NCBI GenBank assembly: GCA_020435965.1
Contig: JAGQYS010000005.1
Location: 1 to 64,000, forward strand
DNA length: 64,000 nt
Direction of reading: 5' to 3'
Source: Flavobacteriaceae bacterium
Lineage (GTDB): Bacteria; Bacteroidota; Bacteroidia; Flavobacteriales; Flavobacteriaceae
The notes beneath the pieces are model-generated. The model was not told where the DNA came from. It searched no databases and was given only the letters and a program-made list of their open reading frames with translations. The translations under genes and the position numbers were made by a program. Below, piece by piece: positions 17,539 to 25,677 of the stretch; positions within the stretch are counted from its first letter, which is position 1; each line of letters opens with the position of its first letter.

Positions 17539-19182
17539 ATGAAAAGAATAATTTATTGTTTAGCAATTTTAGGGTTTACCTTAGTAGGTTGTAACCCTAT
17601 GGAAGACATTTATGACGGTTTGGATTCATCTGCAGATCCTATTGTAGGAACTGATTTCTACACATTAACAAGTGACGATTATGCAGAGTTAGACCTAGGT
17701 TTTGGAAGTTTTAACTCTATAGATGAAGCAAAAACTTTATTGCCAGGATTTTTAGCAGATAAATATCCTTTCTGGGGTGAAGGTTCATCTGTAACAGTTG
17801 GCTATAATTTATACATTGGTAGTGCAGAAGGAGTAAGTGATTTTACAGGGTCAGATATTTATCAATTAACCAACTCAGATTATGCAGCAACTGGTAGTGA
17901 CGCCTTTGGTTTCTATCCTAATACAGATGCAACAACAAAAATCCCTGATGTATTAACAGCCCAAATAGCTAGCCCAACTGAAGGTCAAATAGTTTTAGCA
18001 AAATACAAGCAATATTTTGAAAATCCAGTAGTTGGTTTGGCAAATATTGTTGATTATAACTTTGCTGGTAGCTTCGAAGGCTGGTCAATTGTAGAAGAAT
18101 CAGGATCAGACGACGCTTGGACCTCTCAATCTGGATATGTACAAGGTAATGGTTTTTTTGGTGGTCAATTTGCTAACGTTGAATGGTTAGTATCTCCTTC
18201 AATCGATTTAACAGGAGAAAATAACCTTAAATTTCAAATAACACATGCTCTTAAATATGCAACAGATGCATCTTTACTTAAAATATTGGTTTCTACTGAT
18301 TATACAGGAGATACAGGAGCTGCAACTTGGGATGAAATTACATTAGCAACCCCTCCAGGTGTTGATACCTTGGATCCTTCTGAAGATTATGATTTTTCAG
18401 CTTATGACGGTCAAATAATCAATGTAGCGTTCAAATATGAATCTACTGACACAGATGCTGGCAGATGGAGAATTTCTAACATGGCTATTAAAACCCTTGG
18501 TGCTACAGGAGAAACAAACTCCAAAGGAGAATACTTTATCTACTCTGGAGGAAGCTGGGAAGCAATTGAAGGTGTTTATTATTTAAGTTCTGCTGATTTT
18601 GATTCTATGGGAGAAGGATCTGGTCAACCAGGTCAATACAATAACTTTAGTAGTTCAATTTCTCCTAATGATTATTTGCCAACTTTTATGAGTTTAACAT
18701 TTCCGTATGGTCAAGAAGAAGAAGAATTATTCATTATTTATGATTATTATTCAAGTTCTTCAGGAGCACAAAGAAGAGGAAACTTATATACTGTAACTGA
18801 AGGTGAGTGGAAAGGACATGAATCAACAATTTCAACAACGTTACAGTTTGGCTTTGAAGATGGTGTTTGGGTTCCGGATAATACAATTAGATACACAATG
18901 AGCGATTCTGATTATGCTGCCATAGTTTCAGCTTTAGCTACTGATTATCCAGCAGCAACAACAAGTATGGATAACTATGGTAATATGGATAGAAGACCAG
19001 GGAATGCAGCCGAGTGGACAGATCCAATGGTGCTTGATGCAATAAATGTGGTGCTTGATATAGTTGATCCGTCTGCAGAGGAAGAACAAAAATATATTGT
19101 TACTATTGATGTTTATAATGGTAGCAATACCACAGAAGACTTCGCAGTTATAAAAATGGGTGGTGTTTGGGTTTACCAATAA
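17539..19182 (+). CDS. Choice-of-anchor J lipoprotein with internal YxLTxxDY repeats
   Basis: A 547-residue lipoprotein (lipobox LVGC, Cys18). A central jelly-roll stretch (about 170-320, with SFEGWSIV and WLVSPSIDL) fits the choice-of-anchor J/cleaved-adhesin fold. Four short degenerate repeats stand out: FYTLTSDDYAEL (about 41), IYQLTNSDYAAT (about 106), VYYLSSADFDSM (about 345) and IRYTMSDSDYAAI (about 451). It is co-transcribed with the TonB receptor 12 bases upstream and probably serves as its surface binding partner. The protein at 23744, next to the second receptor, shares the anchor J fold. Ligand unknown. Confidence 0.8.
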   Translation: MKRIIYCLAILGFTLVGCNPMEDIYDGLDSSADPIVGTDFYTLTSDDYAELDLGFGSFNSIDEAKTLLPGFLADKYPFWGEGSSVTVGYNLYIGSAEGVSDFTGSDIYQLTNSDYAATGSDAFGFYPNTDATTKIPDVLTAQIASPTEGQIVLAKYKQYFENPVVGLANIVDYNFAGSFEGWSIVEESGSDDAWTSQSGYVQGNGFFGGQFANVEWLVSPSIDLTGENNLKFQITHALKYATDASLLKILVSTDYTGDTGAATWDEITLATPPGVDTLDPSEDYDFSAYDGQIINVAFKYESTDTDAGRWRISNMAIKTLGATGETNSKGEYFIYSGGSWEAIEGVYYLSSADFDSMGEGSGQPGQYNNFSSSISPNDYLPTFMSLTFPYGQEEEELFIIYDYYSSSSGAQRRGNLYTVTEGEWKGHESTISTTLQFGFEDGVWVPDNTIRYTMSDSDYAAIVSALATDYPAATTSMDNYGNMDRRPGNAAEWTDPMVLDAINVVLDIVDPSAEEEQKYIVTIDVYNGSNTTEDFAVIKMGGVWVYQ

Positions 19183-19199
19183 ATGCTAAACATATATTT

Positions 19200-19234
19200 A
19201 AAAAACCTGCTCAATTTAGAGCAGGTTTTTTTAT
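19200..19234 (+). terminator. Terminator after the choice-of-anchor J lipoprotein gene
   Basis: AAAAAACCTGCTC and GAGCAGGTTTTTT form a perfect 13-base stem with a 6-base loop and a T-run. Confidence 0.9.
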
Positions 19235-19247
19235 GCTTAAATTTCAT

Positions 19248-19255
19248 TACTTTTG
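19248..19255 (+). promoter_or_regulatory. -7 element (TAnnTTTG) for the small membrane protein gene
   Basis: TACTTTTG lies 21 bases ahead of the ATG at 19277 and just after a terminator. It overlaps an in-frame TTG (19253), which argues that the ATG is the true start. Confidence 0.5.
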
Positions 19256-19276
19256 CTTAAACTAATAAAACTAATT

Positions 19277-19717
19277 ATGGATTCAACAATTAAAATGCTA
19301 CACTCCTATTGGGCATATTTGGTAGTTATAATACTTATTGTAGCTGTTATTAATGCACTCCTTGGGTATACAGGAAAAAAAGAATATAGTGCCAAAGACT
19401 TTAGAGTTTCTCTATTTACGCTTATTGTATCTCACATACAATTGCTTTTAGGGTTGATATTATATTTTGTATCTCCAAGATTTAGCGATTGGAGCGAATT
19501 AGGAGGCAAGGTAATGAGTGATTCGGTTTCAAGGTTATATCTTGTAGAACATCCTTTAATAAATATAATTGCAATAGTTTTAATTACTATTGGATATTCT
19601 AAGCATAAAAAGAAACTTACATCCTCTCCAAAATTCAAAACCATATTAACATTCTATACATTAGCCTTAATTTGCTTTTTGTCAAGAATTCCTTGGGATG
19701 TATGGCCAAGATTTTAG
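19277..19717 (+). CDS. Small four-helix membrane protein (cytochrome b-like)
   Basis: A 146-residue integral membrane protein with four hydrophobic segments (about 11-30, 46-68, 92-112, 122-138). Histidines lie in or near membrane segments (MLHSYWAYL, LIVSHIQLLLG, VEHPLINI), in positions that could bind haem. Similar flavobacterial proteins are annotated as cytochrome b-like. No CxxCH or enzyme motif is present. The ATG at 19277 is preferred over the in-frame TTG at 19253 because that TTG falls inside the promoter element. The gene is monocistronic, bounded by terminators. Haem binding is an inference. Confidence 0.65.
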   Translation: MDSTIKMLHSYWAYLVVIILIVAVINALLGYTGKKEYSAKDFRVSLFTLIVSHIQLLLGLILYFVSPRFSDWSELGGKVMSDSVSRLYLVEHPLINIIAIVLITIGYSKHKKKLTSSPKFKTILTFYTLALICFLSRIPWDVWPRF

Positions 19718-19720
19718 AAT

Positions 19721-19753
19721 AAAAAAAGCGACACAATGTGTCGCTTTTTTTAT
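19721..19753. terminator. Bidirectional terminator between convergent genes
   Basis: AAAAAAAGCGACACA and TGTGTCGCTTTTTTT form a perfect stem with A-run and T-run, so it works in both directions. It serves the membrane protein gene (+) and the EEP gene (-), and overlaps the end of the latter. Confidence 0.88.
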
Positions 19754-20805
19754 TCTTTAACTTCCTTTATAATATGGACATATACAGGGAAGTGGTCACT
19801 AAAACCGTCCGTAAAACCACCATCTGCAAAACTTCTTAAAGGATAGCCTTTATATCGTCCTTCTTTATTGGTTAAATAAAGTTTATTAAAAATTCCTGCT
19901 TTATAAAACCTAAACGAAGAATAATCAGTTTCCAATAAAGGTTTAGTAATTAAAATCTGGTCAAATAAACTCCAAGCATCTCTGTATGCGTTAGACCCTA
20001 ATCCTTGTCTGAAAAATTCTTCCATTGGGTTATATATGCCTTTCAACTCAACATCTTCCTTGTTTTTTTCAGTTTTTAATATATCTTTTAAGCTTGCATT
20101 TGTTGGGTCGTCATTCAAATCTCCCATTGAAAATATTTTTGCATAAGGATCAATTGCTTGTAGTGAATCTATAATGCGTTTATTCAATCTTGCAGCAGCA
20201 ATACGTTTAGGCCTGCTTCTTGCCTCTCCTCCAGAACGGGAAGGCCAATGGCTTACAATAATGTGTATCAGCTCTCCATCTAATTTACCGCTCACTAAAA
20301 GTTGGTCTCTTGTATAGACTCGCTTTCTAGTAATATCATCATAAATTTTTAATTCATGACTGCTACTGTCAATAGGAGAAAACAAGGCTTTTTGGTACAT
20401 TAATGCTACATCAATACCACGTGCATCTGGAGAGTCAAAATGTATAATGCCATAATCCTTACCATATAAAGCGTCATCGTTTGCCAAATCTTCAATAACT
20501 TGCCTGTTTTCAACTTCTGAGATACCAATAATCGCTGGGCTGTTGTTAGAAACATCAGCACCTATTTCAGAAATTACACGAGCCATATTCTTCACCTTCT
20601 TTTTGTAAATTTCGCCACGATCAAACTTTAGCTCCATGATTGGACTTGCTTCATCAAACTTTTGAGGGTCGTTAATAGTGTCAAATAAATTTTCAACATT
20701 ATAAAAAGCAATAGTGTGCACTTTAAACTTTCGTTTTTCCTGTGCATAACTTGTAAAAATTAATAGAAAGCAAAATGAAGTAACAAACGTTTTTAATAGT
20801 TTCAT
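19750..20805 (-). CDS. Exported endonuclease/exonuclease/phosphatase (EEP) family protein
   Basis: A 351-residue protein of the DNase I-like EEP superfamily, which hydrolyses phosphodiester or phosphate monoester bonds with Mg2+. A signal peptide is evident (LLKTFVTSFCFLLIFTSYAQ). All key motifs are present: FYNVENLFDT (Asn, Glu), GISEVENRQV (Glu), VSHWPSRSGGE (His), SMGDLNDDPTN (Asp/Asn), and the terminal FSDHFPVY (Asp-His). It diverges from the receptor gene at 20944, with back-to-back promoters. A second EEP gene lies at 25678. Probable role: periplasmic or surface nuclease or phosphodiesterase supplying the neighbouring TonB receptor. Substrate not shown. Confidence 0.85.
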   Translation of the reverse strand: MKLLKTFVTSFCFLLIFTSYAQEKRKFKVHTIAFYNVENLFDTINDPQKFDEASPIMELKFDRGEIYKKKVKNMARVISEIGADVSNNSPAIIGISEVENRQVIEDLANDDALYGKDYGIIHFDSPDARGIDVALMYQKALFSPIDSSSHELKIYDDITRKRVYTRDQLLVSGKLDGELIHIIVSHWPSRSGGEARSRPKRIAAARLNKRIIDSLQAIDPYAKIFSMGDLNDDPTNASLKDILKTEKNKEDVELKGIYNPMEEFFRQGLGSNAYRDAWSLFDQILITKPLLETDYSSFRFYKAGIFNKLYLTNKEGRYKGYPLRSFADGGFTDGFSDHFPVYVHIIKEVKE

Positions 20806-20851
20806 TTATAGTCGTATTATGTTTATGTTAATATGAAAGCAAATCTTGAGC

Positions 20852-20859
20852 CAAAAGTA
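20852..20859 (-). promoter_or_regulatory. -7 element for the exported EEP gene
   Basis: On the minus strand this reads TACTTTTG, about 46 bases ahead of the EEP start at 20805. It lies back to back with the + strand element at 20880. Confidence 0.45.
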
Positions 20860-20879
20860 AATATTAATAATAAATAATG

Positions 20880-20887
20880 TAAATTTG
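20880..20887 (+). promoter_or_regulatory. -7 element for the second TonB receptor
   Basis: TAAATTTG lies 57 bases before the ATG at 20944. Only 20 bases separate it from the opposing EEP element, so both genes could answer to one regulator. Confidence 0.45.
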
Positions 20888-20943
20888 CAAGCCTTAATAT
20901 TTTTAAATTTAAGGAAAACAAAGTATTAATTTTAATATTGAAC

Positions 20944-23718
20944 ATGAAGAAAAGTTTATTTATTTTTTTATTAGGAATTTTTTCTGTGTTTTCGGCTTTT
21001 GCACAAACCACCATAAAAGGTAGTGTAAAAGATGCTGTAACCAATGAAGCCATTCCTGATGTAACAATTACTATTGAAGAAACTTCTCAAACCACAAAAA
21101 CAGATGCTTTAGGCGAATTTAGTTTTACTAGAAATGTCCCTTTGGGTGAACAAGTTTTAAACGTAAGTAAAACTGGTTACATAACTGAGCGTTATCCTAT
21201 TGTGGTAAATGAAGGATCAACAGTAAACATTACAGACATGATTCTTAGAATTGATGTGTCAGATTCCGCAGATCTATTTACCATTACCTTGTCTGATGAT
21301 GAGTTAAATGATGACACAAGTGGAGCTGATAATATTTCTGGATTATTGCAATCATCGCAAGACGTGTTTTTAAGAACCGCAGCATTTGAGTTTAGCTCCT
21401 CATTTTTTAGAGTAAGAGGTCTGGATTCTGAAAATGGAAAATTGCTTATTAATGGTGTTGAAATGAACAAGATGTTTGATGGTAGGCCACAATGGAGTAA
21501 TTGGGGCGGACTTAACGATGTTATGAGAAACCAAGAGCTTTCAAATGGCTTAACGCCTTCAGCCTACAATTTTGGTGGTTTGTTAGGAACAACAAACATA
21601 AACACAAGAGCATCAATGTACAGAAAAGGTGGTCGTGTAACCTATTCATCATCAAACAGAAGTTATACCAATAGAGCCATGGCTTCCTATTCATCAGGAT
21701 TGGTTGATGGAGGTTGGGCTTACTCAATTTCTATAGGAAGACGTTGGGGAGACGAAGGCTACCAAGATGCAACATTTTATGATGCCAATTCGTTTTTTGC
21801 TTCTGTAGAAAAGAAAATCAATGATAAACATAGCATTAACTTTACAGGAATTTTTGCGCCTAACAGACGTGGGAAATCATCACCAAATACCCAAGAGGTA
21901 TATGACCTCAAAGATATTCGATATAATGAATATTGGGGCTATCACGATGATGAAAAACGAAACTCAAGAGTAAAAAGAACTGTAGAGCCAATTTTGATGT
22001 TGAATCATCTTTGGGATATTAATGAAAAGTCATCCTTAAATACAAGTGTTGCTTACCAATTTGGAGAGCTTGGAAATAGTAGATTGGATTACGCAGGTGG
22101 TGCAAATCCAAGCCCTTCTTACTACCAAAAATTACCTAGTTATTTCTTAGCAGATACTAATGGCCCTGATTATGATGGAGCTTATCAAGCTGAACAAGAG
22201 TTTATTAATAATGGACAGATAGATTGGAACAGAATATATGATGCTAACCTGACCAATAACATGAATGGGTTAAATGCTGCATATGTGCTTTACGAAGATA
22301 GAAGTGATGATAAACAATTAACCATAAACTCTAATTACACAAGAGATATCAATGATAACATTAGAGTAAATGGAATTGTTGATTACAAGCGTTTAGAATC
22401 TAATAACTTTGCTGAGATTGTCGATTTATTAGGTGGTTCTGGATATTTAAATGTAGATTCTTTTGATAATTTTCAATTTGATCTTCAAAATCCAGATCGC
22501 ATCGTTGGTGAGGGTGAGAAATTTAGATATAACTATAACTTATATGCTGATGTAATAAGTGCAACAGCACAAGCATTCTTTAAGTATAATAAGGTAGATT
22601 TTTATCTTGCTGCAAGTTACACTAATACACAATATCAGCGTGAAGGGTTATACCAACACGAAGCATTTGCTGATAATTCTTTCGGAAAAGGAAGAAAACT
22701 TAAATTTAATGGATTAGGCGCAAAAGCTGGTGCAACTTATAAAATTACCGGAAAACATTTAATTGATGTCAATACTGCATATTTAAGCAAAGCACCATCA
22801 TTGAGAAATACGTATTCTAACTCAAGAGAAAATCACAATGTTGTAGGTGATGTTAGTGGAAATGAAATTACAGAAGAAAAAGTAACATCAGCTGACGTTA
22901 GTTATATTTTCAGGTCTCCAATAGTAAAAGCTCGTTTAACAGGATTTTATACTGCTATGCAAGATGCCAATGAAATATCATTCTTCTTTGCAGATGGTAT
23001 TGGAGGCGACAATGCTAACTTTGTTCAAGAAATTTTACAAGGCATAGACAAAAAACACTTTGGTGCAGAATTAGGTATTGAAGCTCAGGTAACACCTACA
23101 ATTTTACTAAAAGGTGCGGCTTCAGTTGGGCAATATACGTATGACAACAATCCAGATTTATATTTAACAACAGCTCCAGACCCAACAGCACCAGATGAGT
23201 TAAGTCAAAATGGATTTAAAGATTTTGGACAAGCAAACTTAAAAAACTACAAAATTGCAGGAGGACCACAACGTGCTTATTCTGTTGGTTTTGAGTATAG
23301 AGACCCTGATTATTGGTGGTTTGGTGCAACAACTAATTTCTTTACAAACACGTATGTAGATATTAGCCCATTAACAAGAACTGAGAACTTTTACTTAGAC
23401 AGCGATGGATTACCTTTTAACGATTACGACCCTGAATTGGCTAAACAATTACTAAAACAGGAATCATTTGAAGACTACATGACCGTAAATTTAATTGGTG
23501 GTAAATCTTGGAAAATAGGCGATTACTTTATTGGTTTCTTTGCAAGCGTAAACAATTTGCTGGATAAAGAATATAAGTCTGGTGGCTTTGAGCAAGGCAG
23601 AAACGCCAACTATAGAGAACTTAGAGATGATAATGCCAATCCAAAACGTGTGTTTGGTCCAAAATATTGGTATGGACGTGGCACAACCTATTTCTTAAAC
23701 GTGAATTTTAGATTTTAA
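20944..23718 (+). CDS. TonB-dependent receptor with carboxypeptidase-like domain (second copy of the locus)
   Basis: A 924-residue outer-membrane receptor. Order: signal peptide (KKSLFIFLLGIFSVFSAFAQ), carboxypeptidase-like domain (TTIKGSVKDAVTNEAIPDVT), plug (FRVRGLDSENGKLLINGVEM), and a barrel ending in YFLNVNFRF. The ATG at 20944 is chosen over the TTG at 20938, since it directly precedes the signal peptide. A DUF5689 lipoprotein gene follows 25 bases downstream and a divergent EEP nuclease gene lies upstream. Like the receptor at 14989 it is paired with a choice-of-anchor J protein. The ligand is unknown; context suggests a product of nucleic acid or phosphodiester breakdown. Confidence 0.92.
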   Translation: MKKSLFIFLLGIFSVFSAFAQTTIKGSVKDAVTNEAIPDVTITIEETSQTTKTDALGEFSFTRNVPLGEQVLNVSKTGYITERYPIVVNEGSTVNITDMILRIDVSDSADLFTITLSDDELNDDTSGADNISGLLQSSQDVFLRTAAFEFSSSFFRVRGLDSENGKLLINGVEMNKMFDGRPQWSNWGGLNDVMRNQELSNGLTPSAYNFGGLLGTTNINTRASMYRKGGRVTYSSSNRSYTNRAMASYSSGLVDGGWAYSISIGRRWGDEGYQDATFYDANSFFASVEKKINDKHSINFTGIFAPNRRGKSSPNTQEVYDLKDIRYNEYWGYHDDEKRNSRVKRTVEPILMLNHLWDINEKSSLNTSVAYQFGELGNSRLDYAGGANPSPSYYQKLPSYFLADTNGPDYDGAYQAEQEFINNGQIDWNRIYDANLTNNMNGLNAAYVLYEDRSDDKQLTINSNYTRDINDNIRVNGIVDYKRLESNNFAEIVDLLGGSGYLNVDSFDNFQFDLQNPDRIVGEGEKFRYNYNLYADVISATAQAFFKYNKVDFYLAASYTNTQYQREGLYQHEAFADNSFGKGRKLKFNGLGAKAGATYKITGKHLIDVNTAYLSKAPSLRNTYSNSRENHNVVGDVSGNEITEEKVTSADVSYIFRSPIVKARLTGFYTAMQDANEISFFFADGIGGDNANFVQEILQGIDKKHFGAELGIEAQVTPTILLKGAASVGQYTYDNNPDLYLTTAPDPTAPDELSQNGFKDFGQANLKNYKIAGGPQRAYSVGFEYRDPDYWWFGATTNFFTNTYVDISPLTRTENFYLDSDGLPFNDYDPELAKQLLKQESFEDYMTVNLIGGKSWKIGDYFIGFFASVNNLLDKEYKSGGFEQGRNANYRELRDDNANPKRVFGPKYWYGRGTTYFLNVNFRF

Positions 23719-23743
23719 ATAAAAAAATAATAAATTAGTACTT

Positions 23744-25126
23744 ATGAAAACGAATAAAATTTTAGCATTCTTCACTGTAATAGCAATGTCTGTTGCTTTA
23801 GTGTCGTGTGTACAAGACGATGAATTTTCAATTCCTGAAAGCTTAGGAAATGAAGAAAACGCAGGACTACAAGCTATTATGGCTGGATTGGCAGATGGAT
23901 CATTAACTGAAATAAGCATCGCAGATTTATTGGACTTATATTCAGGTCAAGCTACATTGATTGAGTCTGATATTGTTGTAAAAGGGTATGTGAGTTCATC
24001 AGACCAAACAGGTAATTTCTACAAAGAATTCTATATGCAAGATGCTCCTGAAAATCCAACAGCTGCTATTGGCGTGACATTAAACCAAGTAGATTCATAC
24101 AATCAGTTTAATAAAGGACGTGAGATTTACATAAAACTTAAAGGATTATATTTAGGTGAAAATTCTTCTGATGTTTTGACTATTGGAGGTCAATTGGATG
24201 GAAACAATCTAGAAGAAATGACAGCAAACCAAATACCTCAACACGTATTCCGTTCTGCAACTACAATGGATATTGTACCATTGGTACTTATTCCTTCAGC
24301 TGTTAACGATTCGCATTTAGGAATGTTTGTTACTTTTGAGAATATGCAATTCCCAACATCTTTGGAAGGTGAAACATTTGTAGATCCTTTTGATGATTTT
24401 GATACACGTCATATCATGGTTAGCTGTGATAATGGATCAGAATTTAGACTAGAAACAAGTTCATTTGCAAGCTTTACGCAAGTACCATTGCCAGTAGATG
24501 GTCGCGGAAGTATTTCTGGAGTTATTACACAAGGTTTTGGTGGTTCGCCAAAAGTGATGGTTTTAAATACTACAGATGATATTTACTTTACAAACGAACG
24601 TTGCGATCCTGTTTTTGAGGAGTCATTCAACTCTGCAATTGATAATACAAACCTAAACATTGAAGGATGGATTAATTATGCAGAAGCTGGAGGAGAGTAC
24701 TGGACAGAGCAGGTTTACAGTGGAAATGGATATGCAGAGTTTTCGGCATTTGGTACAGGAGATGTTAGTAATATTGGCTGGTTAATTTCTCCAGGTATTG
24801 ATATGGATGCACAATCTGGTGAAATGCTATCATTTCAAACAGAACATGCCTATCCTGATGCTGGACACGTGCCATTAGAACTTTTCGTATCAACAGATTT
24901 TAATGGAACAGAAGCTGGTATTGGTTCTGCTACTTGGATTCCTTTAGATTTTACTTCAAGTCTTGAAGCTGATTACGAAACTTGGTTTAATTTTGTTGAT
25001 TCTGGAAGTATAGATCTATCAAGTTACACAGGAACACTTTACATAGCTTTTAAATATACAGGAAGCGATACTATGAATCTTAACACTACGATACACGTTG
25101 ATAATGTCGCAGTTTTTGTACAATAG
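23744..25126 (+). CDS. DUF5689 and choice-of-anchor J lipoprotein
   Basis: A 460-residue lipoprotein (lipobox LVSC, Cys22). The N-terminal half (about 60-290) fits DUF5689: VVKGYVSSSDQTGNFYKEF, then YMQDAPENPTAAIGV and GREIYIKLKGLYLG, a pattern resembling an OB-fold barrel. The C-terminal half (about 295-460) is a choice-of-anchor J jelly-roll (ESFNSA..., WLISPGIDM, IHVDNVAVFVQ). It is co-transcribed with the TonB receptor and probably forms its surface partner. OB-like folds often bind nucleic acids, and an EEP enzyme is encoded on either side, but no ligand can be read from the sequence. Confidence 0.82.
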   Translation: MKTNKILAFFTVIAMSVALVSCVQDDEFSIPESLGNEENAGLQAIMAGLADGSLTEISIADLLDLYSGQATLIESDIVVKGYVSSSDQTGNFYKEFYMQDAPENPTAAIGVTLNQVDSYNQFNKGREIYIKLKGLYLGENSSDVLTIGGQLDGNNLEEMTANQIPQHVFRSATTMDIVPLVLIPSAVNDSHLGMFVTFENMQFPTSLEGETFVDPFDDFDTRHIMVSCDNGSEFRLETSSFASFTQVPLPVDGRGSISGVITQGFGGSPKVMVLNTTDDIYFTNERCDPVFEESFNSAIDNTNLNIEGWINYAEAGGEYWTEQVYSGNGYAEFSAFGTGDVSNIGWLISPGIDMDAQSGEMLSFQTEHAYPDAGHVPLELFVSTDFNGTEAGIGSATWIPLDFTSSLEADYETWFNFVDSGSIDLSSYTGTLYIAFKYTGSDTMNLNTTIHVDNVAVFVQ

Positions 25127-25145
25127 TTTTATTTAATATATAAGC

Positions 25146-25180
25146 AAAGCCACAATCAAATGATTGTGGCTTTATTTTTA
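25146..25180 (+). terminator. Terminator after the DUF5689 lipoprotein gene
   Basis: AAAGCCACAATCA and TGATTGTGGCTTT form a perfect 13-base stem with a minimal loop, followed by a T-rich tract. Confidence 0.85.
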
Positions 25181-25196
25181 TCTTATTTTTATAACC

Positions 25197-25574
25197 ATGA
25201 CACTATTTGATCATTTTGTTTTTAACATGTTTCAATATTATAAACCAAGGTACAAAGCTAAGGCAAATAGTATCTCAATAGTGTATATTACCTTTCTTCA
25301 AGCCTCATTATTATTGCTATTTGGTATTCTTCTTTCTCTTTTTCTTGAACAAATGAACGTTGACACCATGTCATCAACAAAAGCCTGGACACTCTTTATA
25401 ATTGCGATTATAGTGCTCTACTTTAAAAATTGGATGGCTTATAGTGGAAAAAAACGTCGTGTATTAAACGCAAAATCAACTAATAAAAAAGCTCAAAAGT
25501 ATAGTGTTTGGGTACTTTGGTCACTGCCTTTTGGGTGTATAACTTTATCTCTACTGCTTTTACAAAATTTATAA
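25197..25574 (+). CDS. Small hypothetical membrane protein
   Basis: A 125-residue protein with three predicted membrane helices (about 28-48, 60-78, 102-122), separated by a basic loop (SGKKRRVLNAKSTNKKAQK). I recognise no domain. The ATG at 25197 is chosen over an in-frame TTG at 25164, because the TTG lies inside the stem of the preceding terminator. The gene is single, flanked by terminators. Several polar residues (FDHFVFNMFQYYKPRYK) sit at the N-terminus. Function unknown. Confidence 0.6.
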   Translation: MTLFDHFVFNMFQYYKPRYKAKANSISIVYITFLQASLLLLFGILLSLFLEQMNVDTMSSTKAWTLFIIAIIVLYFKNWMAYSGKKRRVLNAKSTNKKAQKYSVWVLWSLPFGCITLSLLLLQNL

Positions 25575-25616
25575 AAAAAGCCTTAACATTATAGGTTTGT
25601 TAAGGCTTTAAAAAAA
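25573..25616. terminator. Bidirectional terminator between convergent genes
   Basis: AAAAAAAGCCTTAAC and GTTAAGGCTTTAAAAAAA form an 11-base stem with a loop of about 11 bases, flanked by an A-run and a short T-run. It ends the small membrane protein gene (+) and may serve the EEP gene (-). Confidence 0.7.
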
Positions 25617-25677
25617 TTGGTTAGTTAGTTGCTTTATGGTTACAATATATAAAAAAGAGACTTTAAACGGTATTTTT

